Source: Oscillospiraceae bacterium
Lineage (GTDB): Bacteria > Bacillota > Clostridia > Oscillospirales > Acutalibacteraceae
Length of the DNA stretch: 60,304 nucleotides
Assembly: GCA_015066345.1 (NCBI GenBank)
Contig: SVOQ01000015.1
Coordinates: 1-60,304 of the forward strand
Direction: 5' to 3'
Shown: in pieces, positions 41,077 to 49,885 of the stretch
How the letters are laid out: each line of letters begins with the position of its first letter
Position numbering within the stretch: the stretch's first letter is position 1
Notes under the pieces: model-generated
Database searches by the model: none
Seen by the model: the letters and a program-made list of their open reading frames with translations, nothing else
Told to the model about the DNA's origin: nothing
Made by a program: the position numbers and the translations under genes

Positions 41077-42678
41077 TCAATAAACTATATAAATCGGCGA
41101 ATTGCTTACGGTCATTTTTCCACCGATTTCAATGGTGTTTCCGTACATATCGTAAGCGTCATACTCACCCTCGGGTGCAGGAATTTTAGTTTTATCGCCG
41201 AGACTGTAATACACTTCAATTTTATTTCCGTTTTGGTTGTATTCGTCTATTACAAGGTCTTTTTCATTTGAAATATTCTTTACGAATTCAGCATTACCGA
41301 GAAAACGTATAACTGTTGCATAAGTAATTACGGGTTCGGTAGGTTGTAAGTATTCATTGAAAAAAGCAAAGTCATTTATATCATTTTCGGGTGTAACAGT
41401 TTTCCTGAATGCAAAGGAAACGTAACCCTTTGCACCTGTTGAACGGGTGTAAAGTGCCTTACAGGCAATTGTTGATGCATCTGCACCGCCAACACCGCTT
41501 TCGCTGTTAAATCCGCCACCTGTCAACCCCGCGCTGTTTGTAAGGTTCAGCGTTTTGGTCATATAGTCGTAGTAATTATCAAGTCCGTCGTGATTGTGAT
41601 AACCGAAGTTATCAAGTAAGCCCTTGTTTATAAGTTCTGCTGATTTCTCATAGTATTCTGTATTGGTTTCTTTCTCTGCAGTTGCAAGACCACCCGAAAA
41701 AACATAAGCCGATTCATTTTTTGATTTTATTGTTTTTGAGGTATTTTCTAAAAGTTCAAAATATTCTTCCGATGTTCCCGCAAAGAAAAACAGGTTAGGT
41801 TCATTCCATATTTCCCATAAAATATCCTCATTATCTGCATAATGGTCAGAAACCTCATTTGTAAAATCATTCCAAAGCTTAATATCGGGCGGATAAGTCC
41901 AACTAATTGATTCATCATAATTCTTTTTGTATTTTTCGGCAGTTGACCACTCCCCTGCGTTGTAGCCGAGAAGCCAGTTATATTTCATACCGTGACTGTT
42001 AACCTGTTTCACGAGATAATCCTGAGTTGTAAAATTCAACTCACCATAGGGTTCGCTCTGCATAGCACCCCAACCAACACTGTCTTCGCGAACAAGGTTA
42101 GCACCGAGATATTGAGCCGTATCGAGAATTATGTTGACGGATTCTTCGGCACTATAACCGGGAACGCAAAAGCCCTCGCCCCAAGTGTACGCTCGTGTAA
42201 TATACGGCTGAACACCATAGTAAAATTCATCACTTGCCTGTTCATTTTTGGGAAGAACGCCAACAGTAAAACTAAGTTCATCTTTACCGAATTGTTTAAT
42301 CTTAATGGTAAAAATACCGTTTTCCTGTGAAGTAAAACTCAAAATATTATAAGGCGAATTATAATCAAATGTAACATAAGCCCATTTATTGAAGTCAGTT
42401 TGCTCACTTGTAATCATTACTATTGCTTTAGTACCGCTTAAATCTTCGTCGAGGCATTCGAGAACAATATTAATTTTTTCATTGGGTTCAAAAAGGTTAC
42501 CCTCACCCTCTACGCCAAAACGCAAAAAGTCGCTCTCACCGTTTACGTAATATTCAACGCTTTCCTCAACATTTGACACATTTATTTTATTCTTGTGAAG
42601 AATTATACCAAAAGCTATACCAACCACAAGCAAAACAGCTATTATAATCAATACAATTTTCAAAACAGTTTTTTTCAT
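41077..42678 (-). CDS. Membrane-anchored clan GH-A glycoside hydrolase (GH39-like)
   Basis: 533 residues. An N-terminal transmembrane anchor (about 6-28), a beta domain (about 40-140), then a TIM barrel. The acid/base region is LWEIWNEPNLFF (near 265) and the nucleophile candidate is Glu in GFNSESGVGG (near 395). The NEP pattern places it in clan GH-A; GH39-like is my best guess from the barrel spacing, so beta-xylosidase-type or related activity is possible. AGAGG precedes the ATG. It is preceded by repeat-promoter copy 42714-42788. Confidence 0.75.
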   Translation of the reverse strand: MKKTVLKIVLIIIAVLLVVGIAFGIILHKNKINVSNVEESVEYYVNGESDFLRFGVEGEGNLFEPNEKINIVLECLDEDLSGTKAIVMITSEQTDFNKWAYVTFDYNSPYNILSFTSQENGIFTIKIKQFGKDELSFTVGVLPKNEQASDEFYYGVQPYITRAYTWGEGFCVPGYSAEESVNIILDTAQYLGANLVREDSVGWGAMQSEPYGELNFTTQDYLVKQVNSHGMKYNWLLGYNAGEWSTAEKYKKNYDESISWTYPPDIKLWNDFTNEVSDHYADNEDILWEIWNEPNLFFFAGTSEEYFELLENTSKTIKSKNESAYVFSGGLATAEKETNTEYYEKSAELINKGLLDNFGYHNHDGLDNYYDYMTKTLNLTNSAGLTGGGFNSESGVGGADASTIACKALYTRSTGAKGYVSFAFRKTVTPENDINDFAFFNEYLQPTEPVITYATVIRFLGNAEFVKNISNEKDLVIDEYNQNGNKIEVYYSLGDKTKIPAPEGEYDAYDMYGNTIEIGGKMTVSNSPIYIVY

Positions 42679-42713
42679 AATCATTACCTCTTAAACCGTA
42701 TTAAGCAAAAACA

Positions 42714-42788
42714 TTATACCATATATTTCATAACATTTCCACAGTTACATTTATACATAAAAAACTTTACTGCATAATAAAAAGAAAA
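42714..42788 (-). promoter_or_regulatory. Repeated promoter cassette, copy 1
   Basis: On minus: TTATGCAGTAAAGTTTTTT, then AATGTAACTG, TGGAAA, 17 nt, TATAAT (complement of 42713-42718). The same cassette lies before the genes starting at 52851, 56709 and 60039. It drives the clan GH-A enzyme gene. Confidence 0.75.
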
Positions 42789-42789
42789 G

Positions 42790-42816
42790 AACCCGCCACA
42801 ATTTGTGACGGATTTT
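42790..42816 (-). terminator. Terminator of the 165-residue gene
   Basis: CCGCCAC / GTGACGG arms (one mismatch), loop AATTT, followed on minus by a T-rich run. It lies between gene 42824 and the promoter cassette. Confidence 0.6.
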
Positions 42817-42823
42817 CCTTTAA

Positions 42824-43294
42824 TCAAAATATATTGTGTTTATTTAATTTATAATCTATCAAACGCCATTCTTCATCACTTTTAGAAGTTGATTTGAACT
42901 GTTCAAAAATAATCCCGTTAGAAAATTCAACTACTAAATCCTTTGATTCAGTAAGGTAACATTTTGAAATATAAGCACCTTGCATTTTTTGTTCAACAAG
43001 TTTCTTTTGAACATCAAAGACACTGCTTAAATCGTCCGTTCTTCCCATAACATTAAAATCCCAATCATCAGCAACATCTTCATTATAAGGAATATAAATG
43101 TCTCTTGATGCAAGTAATATTGTTTCTTTTTCTCTGAATCTCCATTGCGTTTGAAAATGAAGCGAATATTCTGCTACATCTATATTTTTTCCTCTTTCAG
43201 AAACAAAGGAATAATCTTCTCCTATAAAGAGGCAAAGCATATCAATAGCACGACTTATGCAATTAAATTTTTTATTGATAAGTTTTGTCAGCAA
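42824..43294 (-). CDS. Small soluble protein of unknown function, immunity-protein-like pattern
   Basis: 156 residues if TTG 43294 is used (GAGGTG with a 6-nt spacer); an earlier in-frame codon at 43321 lacks a ribosome site. The pattern (SRAIDMLCLFIGED ... ETILLASRDIY ... DLVVEFSNGIIFEQF ... DEEWRLIDYKL) resembles small DUF6188-like or immunity-type proteins, but I cannot name it. No membrane helix. It lies next to the hip module. Confidence 0.55.
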   Translation of the reverse strand: MLTKLINKKFNCISRAIDMLCLFIGEDYSFVSERGKNIDVAEYSLHFQTQWRFREKETILLASRDIYIPYNEDVADDWDFNVMGRTDDLSSVFDVQKKLVEQKMQGAYISKCYLTESKDLVVEFSNGIIFEQFKSTSKSDEEWRLIDYKLNKHNIF

Positions 43295-43475
43295 TAAAAA
43301 CACCTCGTTTAAATACAACAAAATATTCTTTAATCATTATATCATAAAAATAAAATAACCCAAAATTGTTTATCTCTTTTTCTTTGTCGTAGGTAGTTCG
43401 TCATACATAGCGTTAAATAGCTTTCAAGGAAATCCCTATCGTCAACATCATCTACACTCTCGTGCAACCTAAAAT

Positions 43476-44423
43476 TTATTTTTCCAAAACAGCAATTCGC
43501 TCAATAATAAGATTCTCAAGACTATCTTTCATATCATCAGGCATATAGGAATCTTTGCACATCTCAATATATTTATCTTTGAGCTTAACAATTTTCCGAA
43601 TCATCTTATCTGCAGATTTTTCTGTAATGCCAATTGTTTCTGCAAAAACAAGAAAATCCTTTCTTCTGATATTCTGCTTTTTACCGTTTATAGTTAACGC
43701 CAACTGTTCCTTATCCGCAGGGATAACAACATTTGTTGAAAGCATATCATAAGCATCTGACAAAGCATAAATGCTACTTCCCTCTCCTGATTCAATAAGA
43801 GAAAAGTTTTTCAGGTGCATATCAGAATTACCTACCGCAAAAGAAAATACAACCCTGATAAATAACTCCGCAAGGTCAAGTCCTGAATTTGCAGAATAAC
43901 TTGAAACAATTTTACCGCAACGCTCATAAGAGCCGCGGTACTTATCTTCCGTAAGTCTTCCGTCAAGCTGACAGAAATCCTCCATTGCAAGCATTTGTCC
44001 GTTTGCTCGGTCAATTCGCTTTGTAATGTATGCAAAGGCGTTATTCTGTGATGGCATACGCAGTAATGCAAAGGGAACAGTTTTTATTCCGCTCACCTGA
44101 GCCATTCTCATTACAAGATACTCCATTTCAGGCAAAGCCTTGTATTCCTCTGTTTGTGGCTTCAGAATATAGCCTGTCGGATAGTTCACAATAGTCAGAC
44201 GTGGGTTTTCAAGCTTTGACAAATGCAAAGATATTTTTTTTTGAACACCCGGAACAGTAAAGCCTTTATTGGTGTTATCGATAGCAAGCTGATTGATAAA
44301 ATCATTTGAAATATCAACATCGGGAAATTTAGTTGTTTCGAAAAATGATTTTATACAAGCGGTATGCCAACCACATTCGGTTTCAGTACGAAGAGGCTTA
44401 CCACAACAAAAACAATAGCTCAT
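43476..44423 (-). CDS. hipT: HipT-like serine/threonine kinase toxin (HipA C-terminal type)
   Basis: 315 residues. Residues 1-25 are a zinc-knuckle-like N-terminus (CFCCGKPL and CGWHTAC). The HipA-type kinase follows: Gly-rich loop GVQKKISLHL (near 59), catalytic loop AVGNSDMHLKN (near 196) and metal motif SDAYDML (near 219). It lacks the HipA N-subdomain, which is encoded by the separate gene upstream, sharing the TAATG junction. This is the HipBST arrangement known from enteropathogenic E. coli, where HipT phosphorylates TrpS and HipS is the antitoxin. Target here is inferred only. Confidence 0.85.
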   Translation of the reverse strand: MSYCFCCGKPLRTETECGWHTACIKSFFETTKFPDVDISNDFINQLAIDNTNKGFTVPGVQKKISLHLSKLENPRLTIVNYPTGYILKPQTEEYKALPEMEYLVMRMAQVSGIKTVPFALLRMPSQNNAFAYITKRIDRANGQMLAMEDFCQLDGRLTEDKYRGSYERCGKIVSSYSANSGLDLAELFIRVVFSFAVGNSDMHLKNFSLIESGEGSSIYALSDAYDMLSTNVVIPADKEQLALTINGKKQNIRRKDFLVFAETIGITEKSADKMIRKIVKLKDKYIEMCKDSYMPDDMKDSLENLIIERIAVLEK

Positions 44424-44749
44424 TACTCCGCCTCCTTAACAGAAACATTTCCTATAGGGTCTTTGCAGGCAACAAGCAATAAACCAAAACGGTCCTTTCG
44501 GTCAATTTTCCAGTTGTCAGTAACAACATTAAGCAACCAGCCTTCAGGAATAAGACCGTCAAAAAACGAGAACAAGGTTTTTGAAGTATATTCTTCCTTT
44601 TGCATTGGTAACGTAAGGCTTACTGCAGTTGAATCTGCTCCTCCAATATATTCTTCATCATAGATAAAAGAATATCCTGAATCAGTTTCCTTCAAGGTTC
44701 CTGCAAAGGTGTTTCTTACATATACATACGCTGTTCTGTATGCTCCCAT
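44423..44749 (-). CDS. hipS: HipS-like protein (HipA N-subdomain 1)
   Basis: 108 residues equal to the N-terminal subdomain of HipA: YVRNTFAGTLKETDSGYSFIYDEEYI, AVSLTLPMQ, FFDGLIPEGWLLNVV and DRFGLLLVACKDPIGNVSV. In HipBST systems this subdomain is a free antitoxin that blocks HipT. It is coupled at both ends by TAATG overlaps with the repressor and the kinase genes. Confidence 0.85.
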   Translation of the reverse strand: MGAYRTAYVYVRNTFAGTLKETDSGYSFIYDEEYIGGADSTAVSLTLPMQKEEYTSKTLFSFFDGLIPEGWLLNVVTDNWKIDRKDRFGLLLVACKDPIGNVSVKEAE

Positions 44750-44949
44750 TAGTCATCCTTCCTTCCCGGAACTGCCTTCATGCCAAACATTGAAAGTGCC
44801 TGATTCACCTTATCCATTCTAACTGTTTCCTTGCCTTGCTCAAGCTCACGAACAAAACGAAGACCTAATCCCGAACGGATTGCAAACTCTTCCTGAGTAA
44901 GTCCTGCTTCTTTTCTTTTTTGTTTTATAAATTCAGCAATCGTATTCAT
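44749..44949 (-). CDS. hipB: HipB-like XRE regulator of the HipBST module
   Basis: 66 residues, a single HTH (IKQKRKEAGLTQEEFAIRSGLGLRFVRELEQGK) with the C-terminal NQALSMFGM segment usual in HipB. The ATG at 44949 has no Shine-Dalgarno sequence; a promoter with TTGACT-17-TATAGT puts the transcription start at or beside the ATG, so leaderless translation is possible. The upstream in-frame extension to 45063 covers operator DNA and is rejected. It probably represses its own operon through the three sites at 44960-45059. Confidence 0.82.
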   Translation of the reverse strand: MNTIAEFIKQKRKEAGLTQEEFAIRSGLGLRFVRELEQGKETVRMDKVNQALSMFGMKAVPGRKDD

Positions 44950-44959
44950 AATTACACTA

Positions 44960-45059
44960 TACACCCTATCGGGTATAAAGTCAACAGTTTCTACCACAAT
45001 TATACCCGATAGGTGATAAAATATACATTCAAACGTGCAATTACACCCGATAAGGTATA
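44960..45059. promoter_or_regulatory. Three HipB-type operators and hip promoter
   Basis: O1 TACACCCTATCGGGTATA (44960-44977), O2 TATACCCGATAGGTGATA (45001-45018), O3 TACACCCGATAAGGTATA (45042-45059) share the palindromic form TAYACC(C)-N4-5-GGTRTA, with starts 41 bp apart. On minus, TTGACT (44979-44984) and TATAGT (44956-44961) with a 17-nt spacer flank O1, so repressor bound there would block RNA polymerase. Confidence 0.78.
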
Positions 45060-45062
45060 GCA

Positions 45063-45100
45063 AATCTCAATTTCAAGTAAAAAATTTACCATATAATACA
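45063..45100 (-). repeat. Degenerate promoter-cassette upstream half before HipBST
   Basis: On minus, TATTATATGGTAAATTTTTT then ACTTGAAATTGAGATTT. This aligns with the partial copy before HipBA (58600-58645; TATTATGCAGTAAAATTTTTT-type) and the upstream half of the four full cassettes. Confidence 0.45.
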
Positions 45101-45104
45101 AAGG

Positions 45105-45134
45105 AAAGGAGCTGACTTTTTTGTCAGCTCCTTT
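45105..45134 (-). terminator. Terminator of the six-hairpin glycosidase-like gene
   Basis: AAAGGAGCTGAC (45105-45116) and GTCAGCTCCTTT (45123-45134), a 12-bp perfect stem. Confidence 0.85.
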
Positions 45135-45166
45135 AGTTTTTAGTTCTACAAAGTGGAATTTATTAA

Positions 45167-46627
45167 TCACAATTCGTATTTACGAATGAAATATGATGGC
45201 GTACAGCTCCAAGCATGACAAAGGCTGTTTATCATTCTGTCATTGTATGGTGAGAAATCGAGATCATCGGGAATATACGCTTCCCAGAAGGTATCTGCAC
45301 CGAGCTCAACCATACCACCCCAGAATTTTTTCAAATACTGTACTGCTTCACCCTTCATACCAAGTTTTAACATAGCTTCAATAACATAGTGGCGCATATA
45401 CGGTGTGACAGGTTGCTTAAAATCCTTGTTATCAAGGCAGGAAAGAAGAAGTTTTTTTGCTTCTTCTCCGGTTATCACACCGCCTAATATCATCCAGACC
45501 TGAGAATGAACGCTGAGCTGACCATTATCTGAAGGATTTACGAACACTTTTTCACTTTCATCATAAAGATGCTTTTTTGAAGCGGAACGAACCTCGGAAA
45601 TCAGAGCAGAATATTTTTCATACTCCTCATCACCCATTGCCATCAGCAAATCTCTAAAACGAGCAAGTGTATAAAGATATACCCCCTGCAATGCAGTCAT
45701 ACACTCAAGACCGGGACACCAGTCAATAAAAGCAAACCAACCCGCCTGCCTTGTTGCAATCAGATTTTTGTCAAGGGTAGCTTTGAAGCTTGCAAGCTGT
45801 GATTTGCAAATTTTCAAAAGGTCATTTACAACATCCCTGTCCCCTGTATGCTCAAAATAATCGCATACACTTACAACATATAAAAGTGCATAGTCCTCAA
45901 TATGAGTTGCACCGGAATGGTAGTAAGGAGTTTCATAAACAAATGACGGTAGAAAACCGAGTTCATTGCATTCACCGGCAGCAAAAAGATATAGACATCT
46001 TCTTACAATTTCAAGATTATTGAATGTATAATAATTTGTAAGAGCTTCAAGACGAAGGTCACCAATCCAAAGACGTCGGTCACGCTTGGGACCATCCTCA
46101 AAGAAGGTCTGCATACATTCCTTGAGAGTGTTTGTTGCAACAAGGTCAATTTTATTAAGCAAAGCATCTTCCGTGTTCGCAGATTTCAGCACAGTTACAT
46201 CAGCACTTGTTGATGCACGGAAGCTGAAATCAAAAAGTCTTATTGGTCGGGTGGTTCTTTCCACCGTTATTTTTATGTATCTGCAGGCATATCTTCTCGG
46301 TAAGGTTATTTTCTGCGGATAGTCAAGATTAATGATTTCTTCCTGTAACCATGTTTTCGAAAGCACACCCTTGTATTCAGAAAAATCATCATTGATTTCT
46401 CTCATATCTTCACCGAATTTTACTATCAGCCTTACAGGAGCATCAACAAAAACATCAACCCTATCAAAGCTAAAAGAGAAATGTCCTACTGCGTGTTCTC
46501 CCAAATCAAGAAGAAAACTCTCCCCGCTTGAACCGATAAATTCGGTTATATCGGGAGCAAGAAAAGAAAATTTCAGTTCAGGAAAATTCTCCTGAGCCTT
46601 ACTTAAAAAGTAATCTTTATCTTTCAT
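45167..46627 (-). CDS. Cytoplasmic six-hairpin glycosidase, GH78-like
   Basis: 486 residues. N-terminal beta domain (about 20-145), then an (alpha/alpha)6 barrel with FFEDGPKRDRRLWIGDLRLEA near 190, the counterpart of the GH78 DGxxRDR..W.GD catalytic segment. Later barrel motifs are FAFIDWCPGLE and ADTFWEAY. There is no signal peptide, so it probably cleaves imported rhamnosides inside the cell. It is shorter than most GH78 enzymes, lacking extra beta-sandwich modules. Substrate is inferred from family. Confidence 0.78.
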   Translation of the reverse strand: MKDKDYFLSKAQENFPELKFSFLAPDITEFIGSSGESFLLDLGEHAVGHFSFSFDRVDVFVDAPVRLIVKFGEDMREINDDFSEYKGVLSKTWLQEEIINLDYPQKITLPRRYACRYIKITVERTTRPIRLFDFSFRASTSADVTVLKSANTEDALLNKIDLVATNTLKECMQTFFEDGPKRDRRLWIGDLRLEALTNYYTFNNLEIVRRCLYLFAAGECNELGFLPSFVYETPYYHSGATHIEDYALLYVVSVCDYFEHTGDRDVVNDLLKICKSQLASFKATLDKNLIATRQAGWFAFIDWCPGLECMTALQGVYLYTLARFRDLLMAMGDEEYEKYSALISEVRSASKKHLYDESEKVFVNPSDNGQLSVHSQVWMILGGVITGEEAKKLLLSCLDNKDFKQPVTPYMRHYVIEAMLKLGMKGEAVQYLKKFWGGMVELGADTFWEAYIPDDLDFSPYNDRMINSLCHAWSCTPSYFIRKYEL

Positions 46628-46726
46628 ATTACAAACACTTCACTTTATAATTACAATTTTTATTGATAAAATCAAGTTTATCTGACTCTGCAAATTGGAA
46701 GTTGCAGAGTAGAAAAATTTGTAAGT

Positions 46727-46754
46727 GTAGGGGCTGATCTTGACCAGCCCCTAC
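46727..46754 (-). terminator. Terminator of the 901-residue beta-helix gene
   Basis: GTAGGGGCTG and CAGCCCCTAC, a 10-bp stem with an 8-nt loop, just after the stop codon of the beta-helix gene. Confidence 0.8.
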
Positions 46755-46765
46755 TCGATAAATTC

Positions 46766-49405
46766 TTATTTCACCCTACCTATCATATCAAGAGGGATTT
46801 CTTTAAAATCAGGAGCGTCTTTTCTGATTTCATCAATATCCTTGATATTATAATCTCCGTTATCGGAATCCACAAAGATTTTATCACATTTGCCTACATT
46901 ATATATTGCATTGTCGCTTATATCGCTGAACTGCCAAACGGAGCTGTAAATCTCGCCATAACCCATATTTTTATTAATGATAATGTTATTCTTAAATGTG
47001 CTTGCAGGGTTGGGAATATAATCAGGCGAATCTGCTTTTGAAATATCGTCCGTACAATTCTTGTATTCGGGGAATGCATTTTGCCAGGCTTCACTCTGCC
47101 AGGGTGAATTATAAAGTGCTTCCCACATATCACCGCTTCCGATGTGAGCGTGAGTAAACCACCCCTTTTCAAGAGCACCCTCTCTTGCTCTGTCATCAAA
47201 CCTCAGAGCATTGTTGCCGGGGTTAACGATGATGTTATTGGTTATGACATTATCTCTGCCACCACCGACGTGAATTGAGTTACTGGGAATATTGATAAGA
47301 AGATTGCCGTAAATCTGATGACCTGAAACCGCATCATCAAGATAAATACCATCGGGTCTGTGATTTTCCGAGCCGACGTTATAAATACAGTTGTATCTCA
47401 CGATATTGCCGTACCACACCCAGCTTCGTCCCGAATAAATTGCACCTGCATCATCGGAAAGAAGGCATACATCGTGGATAAGATTATATTCAATAATGTG
47501 ATTGTTACCCTTGTATGTAATTGCTTCGTGAGGAGAGTTCGCCATTTCGTTGTGAGAGCAAATATTTCCTACGCCTTCAAGAGTAACGGCAGGCTGATAA
47601 GTCTGGTAAATTTCCGACCAATCGTGAATGTAATTGTTGGCAGCCTTGCTGTTACCGGGGGTAAGAGTTTGAGTATCGCCACCGGTAATAATAATTCCGC
47701 CCTTTCCGGTACGGGTGATTTCGTTGTTATATGCAAGGTTATTGCTTCCGTTCATAACAAGAGCATTACCTGCAACATTTTTGATAAGACAATTCTGAAC
47801 GGTATTGTTATTGCCTGTTATAACTACGCCGTCACTTCGTGTTCCTTTTACGGTTAATCCGTCAAAGGTGATATAATCAGCCTCAGAACTTATTACGGGA
47901 TTGAGTGAGAGAGAAAGAATAATTTCTGCATTATCCTTGTTTTCAGGTTCCCACATACAAAGGAGTCCCTTTTCTCTGTCGAGATACCATTCTCGGGGTG
48001 CAGAAAGCTCTTCAAGAACGTTGAAAAAATAGTACGGTGCATCGGTTTTTGTTCCGTAAAGACTAACGAACTGGGGTGTAAGCTCACGAGTATTTTTATC
48101 AAAACTTCCTATGGGAGTTGAAGCATCCGCCCAATCATATTTCCAATAGCCGAACATCCACACATCATTAAGGTTTTTCCAGCCTGAAATTCTCTTTGCA
48201 AGTTCAGGATTCACTTTGTAAATATCCGGTTCGGGATTACGGATTTCATACCAATCTTTAACCTCTGTAAGCGCACCGTCGGATTCCTTACCTAAGCCTG
48301 TTTTTACAACCTCTTCGGTGTAAAGATATTCACTATCGGGATATCTTGCAACGGTTTGTCTTATGTCATCCACGAAAAGCTCGCAATAAAGAGGACCTGT
48401 ATAATCGCCGTCATAATTATCCGCTGTATGGTAAGAGCCGATTGCATAAATCTTACCCCAATCGTCCCTTGTGAGCGAATAGGGTGCTTTTGTCAGGTCA
48501 ATAACCTCAACATTTTCCTGAGCATCGGCAGAAAGTCTTTCTGCAATTTCGGGATAACCTTTTACATTTTTAAAATCAGCGGTATTAAGTGTTATACCGC
48601 CGTTGATAACAACCTCACCGTTATAAGAACAGTATGTTACGGGACATTCCTCTGTGCCCGAATCCTCTTTGGTAAGTTCGAGAGAAGACACGCGGTATTC
48701 ACCGCCTTCTATGCAAACCGTAATTCCGTTTTTGCCTGTTTTATCTGTATTTCTTACAGCTTCAACCGCTTTTTCAATAGTCAGAAACGGTGAATCCTTT
48801 GTACCGCTGTTGTTATCGTCGCCTTTTGTGCTTACATAAAAATCACCAATGATTAATTTATCATCATTCTTTTCTTTTGATACTGCAGTTATAACAGGTG
48901 TAGGAGCAGTGTAATTTTCATAAAGCAAATCATAAATGTGGGATTTTAGATACGAATGACTTCCGAAGAGAAATCCGCTAACAATAAGTAAGCAGAGAAT
49001 CGCTTTTAAAATCTTTTTGCTAAATATCCTCAACACACAAAGCAGAGCCATAACAGCTGTGATTATAAATGTGAGATACACGGGAATAACCATTGCCGCC
49101 AAATCAAGCTCACCGCTGCCGATTACGGCATTTATCAAAAACATAAGTCCCATAAGGATAACCGCAAAAACCAAAGCCGTTAAAACTGCGTTCAATGCGA
49201 TTTTCTTTTTATCCGTTTTTTTGCTAAGGGGTATGGAAAGTAACGCTCCCCCAAGGGAAACCACAACGCCGAGAATAAACTGAAGCGGTGTATATTCAAA
49301 ACAAAGATATTGCATGTGGTAGTAATACAAACCAACAATTGCAAAAGCCATGCCCAAAACAAGAAAAATTGTTCCGCATATTTTTGATTTTAAGTTTTTC
49401 TTCAT
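46766..49405 (-). CDS. Membrane-anchored right-handed parallel beta-helix protein (pectate-lyase-like superfamily)
   Basis: 879 residues from ATG 49405 (GGGAGG upstream). The N-terminus has four to five transmembrane helices (about 8-160). An extracellular domain follows, starting FYVSTKGDDNNSGTKDSPFLTIEKAV (near 190), the usual entry into a parallel beta-helix. Many coil repeats of the type NNxIxNxxGNAL and YNxIxNVGSENH run from about 540 to 760. Likely a glycan lyase, hydrolase or epimerase acting at the cell surface; the catalytic residues cannot be picked by eye. Confidence 0.75.
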   Translation of the reverse strand: MKKNLKSKICGTIFLVLGMAFAIVGLYYYHMQYLCFEYTPLQFILGVVVSLGGALLSIPLSKKTDKKKIALNAVLTALVFAVILMGLMFLINAVIGSGELDLAAMVIPVYLTFIITAVMALLCVLRIFSKKILKAILCLLIVSGFLFGSHSYLKSHIYDLLYENYTAPTPVITAVSKEKNDDKLIIGDFYVSTKGDDNNSGTKDSPFLTIEKAVEAVRNTDKTGKNGITVCIEGGEYRVSSLELTKEDSGTEECPVTYCSYNGEVVINGGITLNTADFKNVKGYPEIAERLSADAQENVEVIDLTKAPYSLTRDDWGKIYAIGSYHTADNYDGDYTGPLYCELFVDDIRQTVARYPDSEYLYTEEVVKTGLGKESDGALTEVKDWYEIRNPEPDIYKVNPELAKRISGWKNLNDVWMFGYWKYDWADASTPIGSFDKNTRELTPQFVSLYGTKTDAPYYFFNVLEELSAPREWYLDREKGLLCMWEPENKDNAEIILSLSLNPVISSEADYITFDGLTVKGTRSDGVVITGNNNTVQNCLIKNVAGNALVMNGSNNLAYNNEITRTGKGGIIITGGDTQTLTPGNSKAANNYIHDWSEIYQTYQPAVTLEGVGNICSHNEMANSPHEAITYKGNNHIIEYNLIHDVCLLSDDAGAIYSGRSWVWYGNIVRYNCIYNVGSENHRPDGIYLDDAVSGHQIYGNLLINIPSNSIHVGGGRDNVITNNIIVNPGNNALRFDDRAREGALEKGWFTHAHIGSGDMWEALYNSPWQSEAWQNAFPEYKNCTDDISKADSPDYIPNPASTFKNNIIINKNMGYGEIYSSVWQFSDISDNAIYNVGKCDKIFVDSDNGDYNIKDIDEIRKDAPDFKEIPLDMIGRVK

Positions 49406-49576
49406 AAAATAAATCCTCCCGGATACAGATTTATTGAAATAATTATAGCACAATATAACCATTCTTTTCAATCACAAGTGACAAAATCCCCCCTGCGTTT
49501 CTGTGTTATGTGGTTATATAAATCCTTGTTTGTCGAATTGATTATATCACCAATCAACAACTAAAGCAATAAAAGA

Positions 49577-49612
49577 AAAACGACTGAAAACAGATAGCTT
49601 TCAGTCGTTTTT
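49577..49612. terminator. Bidirectional terminator beside the tRNA-like fragment
   Basis: CGACTGAAA (49581-49589) and TTTCAGTCG (49599-49607) with A/T runs on both sides, so it works in both directions. On minus it directly follows the CCA end of the tRNA-like fragment. Confidence 0.8.
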
Positions 49613-49720
49613 GGTCGAGATGACGGGATTTGATGGGCTCTGCCCATCATTCGCTACGCGAATACCCAACATCTACGTCCCGAAAAGGTGTGTCCGTCTG
49701 CTCTTATGAACTGCACACAA
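49612..49720 (-). pseudogene. Degenerate tRNA-Pro-like remnant with encoded CCA end
   Basis: On minus, CAAATCCCGTCATCTCGACCA-type sequence (complement of 49612-49632) is the T-arm/acceptor 3' end of a Firmicutes tRNA-Pro, and TTTTCGGGACGTAG (near 49674-49688) resembles a tRNA-Pro(CGG) anticodon arm. The T arm is interrupted by two hairpins (GATGGGC/GCCCATC at 49632-49648; ATTCGC/GCGAAT at 49649-49663). The acceptor 5' strand is not recognisable. A functional tRNA is unlikely. Confidence 0.45.
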
Positions 49721-49885
49721 CATATTGTGCTTTCGTGTATTTTGGGAATGCTCTTTGAAGCTGAATTCTACACTGTTTTCATATAGTACGACTCTATCTG
49801 TGAGCTTTATGTGGTCGTTACCATTTTTAATAGAAAACTGCAAATCAGTATTTACTTGATAGAAAAAGCAATTTGTTGTAGTCCT

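Noticed and set aside
43342-43467. Short minus-strand frame (41 codons, TTG start) between HipT and the unknown 156-residue gene
   Set aside because: Composition looks protein-like (charged helix) but there is no ribosome site; it may be a gene remnant. Kept out for lack of support.
49612-49720. Functional tRNA-Pro gene
   Set aside because: The acceptor 5' strand and D arm cannot be paired and the T arm is interrupted by two hairpins.
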